64,000 bases of DNA from Parabacteroides sp. PF5-9. GTDB taxonomy: Bacteria > Bacteroidota > Bacteroidia > Bacteroidales > Tannerellaceae. The position numbers were made by a program, and so were the translations under genes. Positions 16,074 to 24,126 of this stretch are shown in pieces. The notes beneath the pieces were generated by a model. It was not told the DNA's origin and searched no databases. It was given only the letters and a program-made list of their open reading frames with translations. The stretch is taken from contig NZ_JARXWG010000002.1 in NCBI RefSeq assembly GCF_029893105.1, forward strand, positions 62,001 to 126,000. The letters run 5' to 3'. The stretch's first letter is position 1. Each line of letters starts with the position of its first letter.

Positions 16074-18408
16074 AAGACAACACCGTTAGTTTGGCATATT
16101 TCAATAATAACTGTTTCCGACCTAAATGAGTGAACTCAACAGTCGCTTTCTTATTACTTCCTTCACCGTCGATAGCAACGACTTCACCGTCACCAAAACG
16201 ATCATGGTGCACTTTGGAACCAACCTGTAAATCCGGCATATCTCCTATTGAAGATTTGGAAACAACTGATTCTCCGGAAACTTCCGGTTCCAACCGTTTC
16301 AACCGTGATTTCTGCCCAGAAGAGGAGGTTGGATAGGTTTCAGTCGTAGCCATACGAGGTTGTTGAAAGGGAGAGTTAAATGGTGAATTTGAATACTCTT
16401 TTCGAGCCGATGCAAACGGATCTGCAACCGACAGATCAGCCGGCATATTTAAAAATCGTGTATCAATATCTCGTAGAAAACGACTGGGACTGCACACATT
16501 ACTTTGTCCGTTTCGAAAACGACTTTTGGCATAACTGAGTATACAATTTTGTTCAGCCCGTGTAATCGCGACATAAAAGAGACGTCTCTCCTCTTCTATT
16601 GCTCGTTCGCTATCCTTCGACATGAGCGAGGGGAACAAATCTTCCTCCAGTCCGACGACAAACACATTTTTGAATTCCAATCCTTTTGCCGCATGAACAG
16701 TCATAAGCGTCACCTTATTCGCCTGTTCATCCTTATCGTTATCCTGATCAGTCAGAAGAGCGACTTCGGAAAGGAAATCAGCTAATGTCACCTGTTCTTC
16801 CCCCTCTTCCATACGAATATCACAATATTCGGCTATTCCTTTAAGCAACTCTTGCACATTTTCCTGTTTGCTCATCCCTTCGACAGAGTTATCCTGGAAT
16901 AAAGCGGCAAGAATACCAGACTGTTTTATTACACTTGTCGCCATTTCATCTGCCGAACACGTTTTCTCCTGTTGAATAAACGAGTCGATCAACTCCCTGA
17001 ATTGACTCAGTTTTTTGGCCGTACCACTATTGATCGGCAACGCATACGAAAGCGGATCATTCAGTACATTCCACAAGCTGATACCATTGGCAGAAGCAGC
17101 AGCGATCACTTTACCTACAGTCGTATCACCAATCCCACGTGCCGGATAATTAATGACCCGTTTCAAAGCCTCTTCATCATGCGGATTCACGATCAATCTG
17201 AAATAAGCGATTACATCCTTAATCTCTTTGCGTTGATAAAAAGATAAACCCCCATAAATTTTATAAGGAACACCCGATTTGCGTAACGCTTCTTCCAGAA
17301 TACGCGACTGCGCATTCGTTCGGTATAAAATAGCAAAATCACTATAGTCGAAATCGGCAGCACGTCGCATCTCTCCTATTTTTGAAGTCACCGCATACGC
17401 CTCTTCATAATCGGAATAAGAAGCGAGAACCAAAATCTTCTCCCCTTCCTCTTCTTCCGAATAAACCGTTTTTTTGATCTGCTCTTTATTCTTATGAATC
17501 AGACTGTTTGCTGCATTCACAATATTCTGTGTCGAACGATAATTGCGTTCCAATTTAAAGACCCGGCAATTCGGATATTTCCCTTTAAATTGCAAGATAT
17601 TATCAATATTGGCACCACGAAAAGAATAGATACTTTGTGCATCGTCACCGACCACACAGATCCGGTTATGTTTCTCCGACAAACGTTGTACGATAAGATG
17701 TTGAGCAAAATTGGTATCCTGATACTCGTCGACCAGTATATACTGGAAGAATTCGCGGTACTTCTCCAACACGGCAGGATGGTCGCGGAACAAAATATTT
17801 GTCTGCAACAACAGATCATCAAAATCCATTGCTCCGGCTTGTTGACTTCGTAACTGATACCGTTTATAGATTTCCCGTAATAAAGGAACTTTTGATTTCA
17901 CATCATATTCCACCAACTCCTTGTTTTGTTCATACGCCTTCCAGGTCACCAGCGAATTTTTGGCATTGGATATCCGGTTCTGAATCATCCCCACCCGATA
18001 CACCTTGTCATCCAGTTGCATCTCTTTGATAATCGCTTTCAATAGACTCTTGGAATCGGCCGAATCATAGATTGTAAAAGTTGGCGGATAGCCAATATAT
18101 TCGGCCTCTTTTCGAAGAATACGTGAGAAAATCGAGTGGAAAGTACCCATCCATAGACGGCGAGCAGTCTGCTGATCCGTTATAGCAGCAATACGTTCTT
18201 TCATTTCCCGTGCCGCTTTATTGGTGAATGTCAATGCCAGAATCGTATAAGGAGGTATTCCCTGCTGTAACAGATAGGCTATTTTATAGGTCAATACACG
18301 GGTTTTCCCCGATCCGGCCCCGGCAATAACCAATGAGGGTCCATCAGTATATACCACCGCATCTTTCTGGCTGTCATTTAATTGGTCAAGATAGTTTTCC
18401 ACGCACAT
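16072..18408 (-). CDS. pcrA: UvrD/PcrA-type 3'-5' DNA helicase
   Basis: ATP-dependent superfamily 1A helicase of 778 aa acting in DNA repair and removal of recombination intermediates. Motifs in order: Q motif LNDSQKDAV; Walker A AGAGSGKT at residues 30-37; Ia ALTFTNKAAREMKERI; II ILVDEYQDTN; III VVGDDAQSIYSFRGA; IV NYRSTQNIV; V VTLMTVHAAKGLEFKNVFV; VI EERRLFYVAITRA. A C-terminal Tudor-like RNA-polymerase-binding domain is visible (KVHHDRFGDGEVVAIDGEG). A minus-strand promoter CAAAGATA (plus reading) lies just upstream at 18423-18430. Length and motifs are ordinary. Confidence 0.96.
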   Translation of the reverse strand: MCVENYLDQLNDSQKDAVVYTDGPSLVIAGAGSGKTRVLTYKIAYLLQQGIPPYTILALTFTNKAAREMKERIAAITDQQTARRLWMGTFHSIFSRILRKEAEYIGYPPTFTIYDSADSKSLLKAIIKEMQLDDKVYRVGMIQNRISNAKNSLVTWKAYEQNKELVEYDVKSKVPLLREIYKRYQLRSQQAGAMDFDDLLLQTNILFRDHPAVLEKYREFFQYILVDEYQDTNFAQHLIVQRLSEKHNRICVVGDDAQSIYSFRGANIDNILQFKGKYPNCRVFKLERNYRSTQNIVNAANSLIHKNKEQIKKTVYSEEEEGEKILVLASYSDYEEAYAVTSKIGEMRRAADFDYSDFAILYRTNAQSRILEEALRKSGVPYKIYGGLSFYQRKEIKDVIAYFRLIVNPHDEEALKRVINYPARGIGDTTVGKVIAAASANGISLWNVLNDPLSYALPINSGTAKKLSQFRELIDSFIQQEKTCSADEMATSVIKQSGILAALFQDNSVEGMSKQENVQELLKGIAEYCDIRMEEGEEQVTLADFLSEVALLTDQDNDKDEQANKVTLMTVHAAKGLEFKNVFVVGLEEDLFPSLMSKDSERAIEEERRLFYVAITRAEQNCILSYAKSRFRNGQSNVCSPSRFLRDIDTRFLNMPADLSVADPFASARKEYSNSPFNSPFQQPRMATTETYPTSSSGQKSRLKRLEPEVSGESVVSKSSIGDMPDLQVGSKVHHDRFGDGEVVAIDGEGSNKKATVEFTHLGRKQLLLKYAKLTVLS

Positions 18409-18422
18409 TTGTTTCGAAACAA

Positions 18423-18430
18423 CAAAGATA
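18423..18430 (-). promoter_or_regulatory. -7 element TATCTTTG of pcrA
   Basis: Minus-strand TAnnTTTG match 15 bp upstream of the pcrA ATG, with a TTG 22 bp further upstream (18453-18455). Confidence 0.65.
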
Positions 18431-18440
18431 CGATATATTC

Positions 18441-18475
18441 ATTGACTATTGACAATAGAAAGTTGACAATTCGTT
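18441..18475. repeat. TTGACAAT-type low-complexity repeat
   Basis: Reads ATTGACTATTGACAATAG then AAAGTTGACAATTCG. It belongs to a loose family of TTGACAATT/AATTGTCAA repeats also seen at 24066-24095, 31861-31892 and 31998-32029. It lies between pcrA and mdh and overlaps the possible pcrA -33 region. Confidence 0.5.
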
Positions 18476-18521
18476 TTTCCGCCAAACAGTTCGGAAAATG
18501 AAAAAACGGATCTATCGTTAC

Positions 18522-19520
18522 TTATAAATTCGGATTGAGGCGATTCCACTCCTTAATCGGCGGCATAACCCCGGACCGGATAAGTTCGTCTCTCAACTGA
18601 CAGAGATGTTCATAACTTTGCATTAAAGCGTTATGTTCCTCTGGCGTACCTTTTACCTCTTGATAATGTACTCCGTCTTTATCCAGTTTCGTTTCCATCG
18701 CCATCATAATGTTTGAGAACTGGTTATCTGACACATATACACCTACCGGCCAGTCAAATTGCGAACCACCCATCACTGCCTGTATCATCTCTAACGACAA
18801 AAAGGCCGGACTCTGAAACGAAGAGCGTCCCCTTAATGTGAGGATCTGTTTTCCACCCTGCACAACTCGTTCTTTGAGCGCTTTCCAAGCTGTATCGGTA
18901 AGCATAGAAGAACCGATCAAGCTATTCAACGGTTTCCCATCGACACTTGCCGTAGACGAGAATACAGCCATTTGTTCGCCATGTCCTCCATAGGTTCTGC
19001 AATGAGCGATCTGATCGGGCGGTATATTCAAATGTTTGGCCAGTTCATTTCTCAAGCGTGTACTGTCTAAAGCGGCAAGTGTTGAAACTTGTGTCGGTTT
19101 TAATCCCGAATAGAGTAACACAAGCAAGCCTGTGATATCTGCCGGATTGAAGATGACAACAACATGTTTGACGTCCGGACAATACTGTTTAATATCCTTC
19201 CCACATTGAATGGCAATTTCTGCATTCCCTTTCAACAAATCTTCCCGTGTCATCCCCTCTTTGCGTGCGGCTCCTCCCGAAGTCACGATGTACTTACTCG
19301 CTTTAAGCGCCTCTTCTATACGGTCGGTATAGGTGATACGAACGCCTTTGAATCCACACTGCAACAACTCTTCTGCAACACCTTCCAACCCTTTCGTATA
19401 CGGATCATACAAACAAATATTGGAAGATAATCCCATCAAGATAGCCGATTGTGCCATATTCGATCCAATCATTCCAGCAGCTCCGATAATCGTCAATTTT
19501 TCCGATGTAAGAAATTTCAT
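18522..19520 (-). CDS. mdh: Malate dehydrogenase (LDH/MDH superfamily)
   Basis: NAD-dependent interconversion of malate and oxaloacetate in the cytoplasm; 332 aa. The Rossmann motif IIGAAGMIGSN lies at about residues 11-21. The substrate-binding mobile loop GGAARKEGMTREDLLKGN near 82 carries the two arginines typical of malate-specific enzymes. NPADITG provides the catalytic aspartate region, DSTRLRNEL another substrate arginine, and TYGGHGEQM the catalytic histidine at H180. It is slightly longer than the usual 310-320 aa. It is flanked by pcrA downstream and long noncoding DNA upstream, so it is probably monocistronic. A lactate dehydrogenase is less likely given the loop arginines. Confidence 0.9.
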   Translation of the reverse strand: MKFLTSEKLTIIGAAGMIGSNMAQSAILMGLSSNICLYDPYTKGLEGVAEELLQCGFKGVRITYTDRIEEALKASKYIVTSGGAARKEGMTREDLLKGNAEIAIQCGKDIKQYCPDVKHVVVIFNPADITGLLVLLYSGLKPTQVSTLAALDSTRLRNELAKHLNIPPDQIAHCRTYGGHGEQMAVFSSTASVDGKPLNSLIGSSMLTDTAWKALKERVVQGGKQILTLRGRSSFQSPAFLSLEMIQAVMGGSQFDWPVGVYVSDNQFSNIMMAMETKLDKDGVHYQEVKGTPEEHNALMQSYEHLCQLRDELIRSGVMPPIKEWNRLNPNL

Positions 19521-20310
19521 ATTCTATTTATTTAATGGTTTATAATATATCGTTCGCTTTCTAAATAAACACACTGGAGAAACATTTGTTTTTATCGGAT
19601 GAATAGAAACCGGATAAAATCGAAAAAAAACGTTTCAAAGAGAGGTTTTGTCAAAATGTCAAAATGTCAAATGAAGATTGAAATAGATCCTTTTTTTGCT
19701 GTTGGTAATAGGGTGGAATCCTTCTATGGCAATCTCCCGGACTTAACGGATGACAAAACGAAAGCTGTGTCCGTGGAATTTGAATATACTGTATGACGAT
19801 TTGAAACTCATTGAGAAGCATTTTTAATGCATGGTACAGAATTCGCCTTTTCTGTAGCCGATAGTCAATGGATTTCAGGACTGTTTTCCGCACGTTTTAG
19901 CGTAAAAAAATGATTCCAACACCTTCTTTTGTCGGTTTCCAATGCTTGAAAAAAAAAATCAACACGTTCATTCCTGAAAATCATTTGGAACGTTGTAGGA
20001 AAGTATTTAGAACATTTTTAAAATCTTCAGGGAAAATCCACCATGTGTTCTGCATGATTTTTTACAAGCCTTGTTTTCGTTCTTAACAACAACCGAAAAA
20101 ACGTCAAAAATCGCTCTATATCGGTCTCTTTTTTTGTTTTACGTGTTAGTAAATAGCCGTATATCCGGTCAAAATCATTCGAAAATGGCTAATATGGCAA
20201 CTATTTGTTGTGTGAAATAAATAAAAATAACCCCATTCAATGACCCAATCGGCAATTATTACATTTGCAATTATTATATTTGCAATAATTTAAAAAGCAA
20301 TAATCACATT
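19521..20310. other. 790-bp noncoding region between mdh and the ATPase gene
   Basis: No convincing gene. A 65-codon frame at 19599-19796 on the plus strand has no recognised similarity and no promoter. Features seen: a triple direct repeat AATGTCAA around 19655-19672; A-runs at 19950 and 20095; and, at the right end, two TTTGCAATTATTA-like repeats that include TACATTTG (20260-20267) and TATATTTG (20275-20282). The region is AT-rich and could hold gene remnants or an unrecognised RNA. I see no clear hairpin with a T-run. Confidence 0.6.
20275..20282 (+). promoter_or_regulatory. -7 element TATATTTG of the ATPase gene
   Basis: TAnnTTTG match 28 bp before the ATG. A second match, TACATTTG, lies 15 bp upstream at 20260-20267, so two alternative starts are possible. 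Both are embedded in a directly repeated TTTGCAATTATTA sequence. Confidence 0.5.
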
Positions 20311-21465
20311 ATGACAAACAAGGTTAGAAATCCTTTTATAATAAGTGGATATCTCTCTGCTGAATATTTCTGCGATCGGAAAACCGAAAGCATAGAACTG
20401 ACGGGGGCATTACAGAATAGGCGAAACACCGTGCTTGTGTCGCCACGCCGTATGGGAAAAACCGGATTGATCGAACATTGTTTTCATCAAAAAGAGATTA
20501 CTAAAGCGTATCATACGTTCTTCATCGACATCTATGCAACCGGCAGTTTGAAAGAGTTTGTTTTTATCTTGGGCAAACATATTTTTAACAAACTAAAACC
20601 CAAAGGGATAAAATTTGTGGAGCAGTTTTTTGCCACAATAAGTTCATTACGTCCCGCGTTCAAACTTGATCCGGTAAACGGGCAACCGGTTTTCGATATC
20701 GGTATCGGTGATATTCGTCAACCGTTACTCTCTATTGAAGAGATTTTCACCTATCTTGAATCGGCAGACAAACCATGTATCGTAGCGATAAACGAGTTTC
20801 AACAAATCACCAGATATCCGGAGAAGAATATAGAGGCGATTCTACGCACCCACATTCAAAAGTGCCGGAACACCTCATTTGTCTTTTCCGGTAGTCAGCG
20901 ACACATGATGCAAAATATATTTTTCTCTGCATCAAGACCGTTTTATCAAAGTGCCTCTTTTATGAACCTCGAACCGATCGCGATCGAACCCTATCGTAAG
21001 TTCATACATAAACAGTTCAATAAAGCAGACAAAAAAATATCCGATGAATGTATCACGCGTATATATACTCTGTTGGAAGGACATACATGGTATATGCAAG
21101 TTCTATTAAACCACCTCTATGAACAGGCCGATAAGAGTAAAGAGATCACAGTAGCCGAAGCAAACACGGTCCTGCAAGCAACCGTAGAATCATACCGAAC
21201 AATCTACCAAAGTATGGTAGCCATGTTGCCCGAGCGCCAGAAAGAGGTTCTTTTTGCCATAGCCAAAGAAGGAAAGGCGACAGAAATCACCTCTACGGAA
21301 TTCATTAAGAGACATGGATTAAACTCGGCCAGTTCCGTGCAATCAGCCGTAAAGCAACTGCTCGACAAAGAATTCGTCACCAAAGAGGGAACGGACTACC
21401 AGGTATACGACCGTTTTTTCGGATTATGGCTATCCAAAACTTATGGAATAGGCTATATGCTTTAA
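20311..21465 (+). CDS. AAA_14-like/archaeal-type ATPase (Walker B Asp replaced by Asn)
   Basis: Cytoplasmic P-loop ATPase of 384 aa from a family expanded in Bacteroidetes. Walker A is SPRRMGKT at residues 44-51. The Walker B strand is CIVAINEFQQI: the usual aspartate is Asn161, while the catalytic Glu162 is kept. A sensor-like stretch SFVFSGSQRHMM follows. The C terminus looks like a winged helix (SASSVQSAVKQLLDKEFVTKE, then a DRFFGLWL motif common in this family). Cellular role is unknown; relatives are annotated only as ATP-binding proteins. It stands alone between long noncoding DNA and the DUF362 operon, which suits a recently acquired or mobile gene (inference). Confidence 0.85.
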   Translation: MTNKVRNPFIISGYLSAEYFCDRKTESIELTGALQNRRNTVLVSPRRMGKTGLIEHCFHQKEITKAYHTFFIDIYATGSLKEFVFILGKHIFNKLKPKGIKFVEQFFATISSLRPAFKLDPVNGQPVFDIGIGDIRQPLLSIEEIFTYLESADKPCIVAINEFQQITRYPEKNIEAILRTHIQKCRNTSFVFSGSQRHMMQNIFFSASRPFYQSASFMNLEPIAIEPYRKFIHKQFNKADKKISDECITRIYTLLEGHTWYMQVLLNHLYEQADKSKEITVAEANTVLQATVESYRTIYQSMVAMLPERQKEVLFAIAKEGKATEITSTEFIKRHGLNSASSVQSAVKQLLDKEFVTKEGTDYQVYDRFFGLWLSKTYGIGYML

Positions 21466-21485
21466 ATATATTCGGCTAAATGTTT

Positions 21486-21493
21486 TATCTTTG
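21486..21493 (+). promoter_or_regulatory. -7 element TATCTTTG of the DUF362-polyferredoxin operon
   Basis: TAnnTTTG match 58 bp before the DUF362 ATG; no convincing -33 TTTG seen. Confidence 0.5.
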
Positions 21494-21551
21494 TTTTGCA
21501 ATAGCCGTATAATCCAATAAAATAGAAGTAAGTTAAGTAAATAAAAACAAC

Positions 21552-22484
21552 ATGAAACGTCGTGATTTTTTAAGAACAAGTGTGGCAGCAGGTGCTGCGA
21601 TATCATTAAGTTTTGAAGGTTTGGAAGCCGCTTTGACCTCCAATAAAATGGTGGTCGAATCTGCTCCTGATATGGTAGCGGTTATGGGTGGCGAACCTGT
21701 GACGATGCTTGAAAAAGCGTTAGCTGAACTGGGCGGTATTAGCCGTTTTGTCCAAAAAGGGCAGAAGATCGTAATTAAGCCAAATATCGGATGGGACCGT
21801 ACTCCTGAACTGGCAGGAAATACCAATCCGGAGTTAGTGGGTGCGTTAGTCAAAAAATGTCTGGAAGCAGGCGCTTCTAAAGTCACGGTCTTTGACAACA
21901 CCTGTGACAACTGGCAAAAATGTTATGACAACAGTGGTATTGCCGAAGCGGTACGTAAAGCTGGAGGTATCATCATGCCGGCTCACGAAGAGAAATACTT
22001 TAAAGAAGTTTCTCTTCCTAAAGGAGTTAATCTGAAGAGTGCGAAAATTCATGAATCATTGATTGAAGCGGATGCCTGGATCAATGTACCGATTTTAAAA
22101 AATCACGGTGGAGCAAAACTGAGTTGCGCCATGAAGAATCTGATGGGTATTGTATGGGATCGCCGTTATTTCCACTCCAACGACCTACAGCAGTGTATTG
22201 CCGATATCAATACATGGAATAAAAAGCCGGTATTAAATATTGTGGATGCTTATCGGATGATGCACCAAAATGGGCCTCAGGGCAAAAGTGCAGCGGATGT
22301 TGCCACGATTAAATCATTAATTGCTTCTACTGATATTGTGGCAATCGATACTGCTGCTTTGGGTATGTTCAATCAGGTGAAAAAGCTGGATATGGATGCT
22401 GTTGGTCATATCGGAAAAGGGCAATCGCTCAATTTGGGTACCACCGACTTAAGCAAACTTAATATCAAACGGGTTAGGATATAA
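21552..22484 (+). CDS. DUF362 protein with Tat signal
   Basis: Exported protein of 310 aa. The N terminus is a twin-arginine signal (MKRRDFLRTSVAAGAAISLS), implying export in folded form, usually with a cofactor. The body matches DUF362: KIVIKPNIGWDRTPELAGNT near residue 75, ADAWINVPILKNHGGAKLSCAMKN in two parts near 175-200, and a late AIDTAALG motif. Biochemical role is unknown. In Bacteroidetes DUF362 proteins often pair with iron-sulfur proteins, and here a fused polyferredoxin gene follows after 5 bp. A periplasmic electron-transfer partnership is likely but not shown. Confidence 0.88.
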   Translation: MKRRDFLRTSVAAGAAISLSFEGLEAALTSNKMVVESAPDMVAVMGGEPVTMLEKALAELGGISRFVQKGQKIVIKPNIGWDRTPELAGNTNPELVGALVKKCLEAGASKVTVFDNTCDNWQKCYDNSGIAEAVRKAGGIIMPAHEEKYFKEVSLPKGVNLKSAKIHESLIEADAWINVPILKNHGGAKLSCAMKNLMGIVWDRRYFHSNDLQQCIADINTWNKKPVLNIVDAYRMMHQNGPQGKSAADVATIKSLIASTDIVAIDTAALGMFNQVKKLDMDAVGHIGKGQSLNLGTTDLSKLNIKRVRI

Positions 22485-22489
22485 TCAAT

Positions 22490-24058
22490 ATGAAATCAAC
22501 CTATTTAAAAGGATTGCGGGTTATTCTCGCAATCCTGTTTTTTACCCCTATATTGCTCTTTTTCCTCGATTTCAGAAATCAGCTGCCGGAAGCAGTCTCC
22601 AAACTACTGCATACACAGCTATTCCCGGCAATACTGGCAGGTTTTATAAGCGTATTAATCGTTCAATTTGTATTGGCTTTATGCTTTGGTCGAATTTATT
22701 GTTCTGTCATCTGTCCGGCCGGTGTTTTGCAGGATATAATTAATCGTGTTTTTTGCATTGGAAAGAAGAAAAAGAAGGGTTCACGCCGTTTTACTTACCG
22801 TCGTCCGATGAATATACTGCGGTATGTTCTGATGGGACTGACTTTGGGGTTGGCTTTATTGGGCTTTCTTGAACTGGGACTTTTACTTGATCCCTATAGC
22901 AACTTCGGGCGAATAGCCGCCAATCTTTTCCGGCCGGCAGCAATCTGGATCAATAACATTTTTGCCGACGTATTAGCTCGTTTTGATAATTATACCTTAT
23001 ATCATGTCACTATCGGAACGGTCACTACAGCCGGATTGATCGCCGGATTCGTAGCTTTAGCTGTTTTTATCGGAATGGTTGTGCTCCGGGGACGTTTGTT
23101 CTGTAATACATTGTGTCCGGTAGGCGCTTTACTTAGTCTTGTTTCCCGATATTCATTCTTCAAAATCACCATCGACAAAAAGAGATGCATCAGTTGCGGC
23201 ATCTGTGAACAGGCGTGCAAAGCAGAAGCTATTGACGTTAAAAATATGAAAGTGGATAACTCTCGCTGTGTCGATTGCTTTAATTGCGTTTCATCCTGTA
23301 AGAAAGAGAGTATCCACTATCGTTTTCAACCTTTTTTCAAAAAAGAAGAATCTGTAATCGTTCCTGAGGCTACAGCTTCTATGGAGGTAACTCCTTCCGC
23401 CGGACGCCGCTCTTTTCTGTCTACAGGAGCAACAGTTGTCGCTTCGTTACCCGTCGTTTCTGCTGTTGCGCAAGTGGCCAATGGACAGAAGGAAAAGGTT
23501 CAGCCGGTAACTCCTCCGGGATCAATCAGTCTGGAGCAGTTCAAAGACAAATGTACAGGTTGTCATATCTGTGTTGTCCAATGTCCCAGCCAGGTATTAT
23601 ATCCTGCCGGATTGGAATATGGATTCGGTTATATGTTGAAACCGCATATGGCTTATATCGACAGTTATTGTAATTATGAATGTACGGTATGTATGGATGT
23701 CTGTCCAAATCATGCATTGCGTCCATTGACGGTTGATCAAAAAGTCACGACACAGGTCGGTATTGCCGAATTTTTCCTTGACCGCTGTATTGTAGAGACT
23801 GAAAACACCGATTGCGGCGCCTGCTCGGAACATTGTCCGACACAAGCCGTACATATGGAACTTTACAAAGAGGGTTCTACACTGACTGTCCCTGTTGTCG
23901 AACCGGAGTTATGTATCGGGTGCGGCGGATGCGAATCGATCTGTCCGGTACGTCCGAATCGTGCTATCATTATAAAAGCCAACGAGATACATCAAACGGT
24001 AGAGAAGCCGGCTGAAGAGGAAGTGTTGGAAATCGAAATCGATGGTTTTGGCTTCTAA
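22490..24058 (+). CDS. NapH-like membrane polyferredoxin fused to a Tat-type ferredoxin
   Basis: Iron-sulfur protein of 522 aa. Residues 1-220 hold about five membrane segments with two CxxxCP motifs (CSVICPAG and CNTLCPVG), as in NapH/MauN/RdxA. Two cytoplasmic-type ferredoxin motifs follow (CISCGICEQAC and CVDCFNCVSSC). At residues about 304-330 there is an internal twin-arginine-like signal, AGRRSFLSTGATVVASLP. Beyond it lie four more cysteine clusters (CTGCHICVVQCP, CNYECTVCMDVCP, CGACSEHCP, CIGCGGCESICP), resembling NapG. So NapH-like and NapG-like halves appear fused. It shares an operon with the DUF362 gene. The electron donor and acceptor are unknown. Confidence 0.88.
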   Translation: MKSTYLKGLRVILAILFFTPILLFFLDFRNQLPEAVSKLLHTQLFPAILAGFISVLIVQFVLALCFGRIYCSVICPAGVLQDIINRVFCIGKKKKKGSRRFTYRRPMNILRYVLMGLTLGLALLGFLELGLLLDPYSNFGRIAANLFRPAAIWINNIFADVLARFDNYTLYHVTIGTVTTAGLIAGFVALAVFIGMVVLRGRLFCNTLCPVGALLSLVSRYSFFKITIDKKRCISCGICEQACKAEAIDVKNMKVDNSRCVDCFNCVSSCKKESIHYRFQPFFKKEESVIVPEATASMEVTPSAGRRSFLSTGATVVASLPVVSAVAQVANGQKEKVQPVTPPGSISLEQFKDKCTGCHICVVQCPSQVLYPAGLEYGFGYMLKPHMAYIDSYCNYECTVCMDVCPNHALRPLTVDQKVTTQVGIAEFFLDRCIVETENTDCGACSEHCPTQAVHMELYKEGSTLTVPVVEPELCIGCGGCESICPVRPNRAIIIKANEIHQTVEKPAEEEVLEIEIDGFGF

Positions 24059-24065
24059 GATTTAT

Positions 24066-24095
24066 TATCAATTGTCAATTATCAATTGTCAATTG
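24066..24095. repeat. Tandem TATCAATTGTCAAT repeat before tgt
   Basis: TATCAATTGTCAAT occurs twice with a 14-bp period, ending directly before the tgt -7 element. Similar AATTGTCAATT strings recur at the pafA-secA gap and elsewhere in the window. Confidence 0.7.
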
Positions 24096-24102
24096 AATAA
24101 AC

Positions 24103-24110
24103 TACCTTTG
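24103..24110 (+). promoter_or_regulatory. -7 element TACCTTTG of tgt
   Basis: TAnnTTTG match 16 bp before the tgt ATG, giving a very short leader of about 10 nt. Confidence 0.6.
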
Positions 24111-24126
24111 TGGCAAATTTTGCGGC

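Noticed and set aside
24096-24126. preQ1 riboswitch before tgt
   Set aside because: The leader is only about 10 nt with a GCAAATTTTGC-like palindrome; no pseudoknot is possible.
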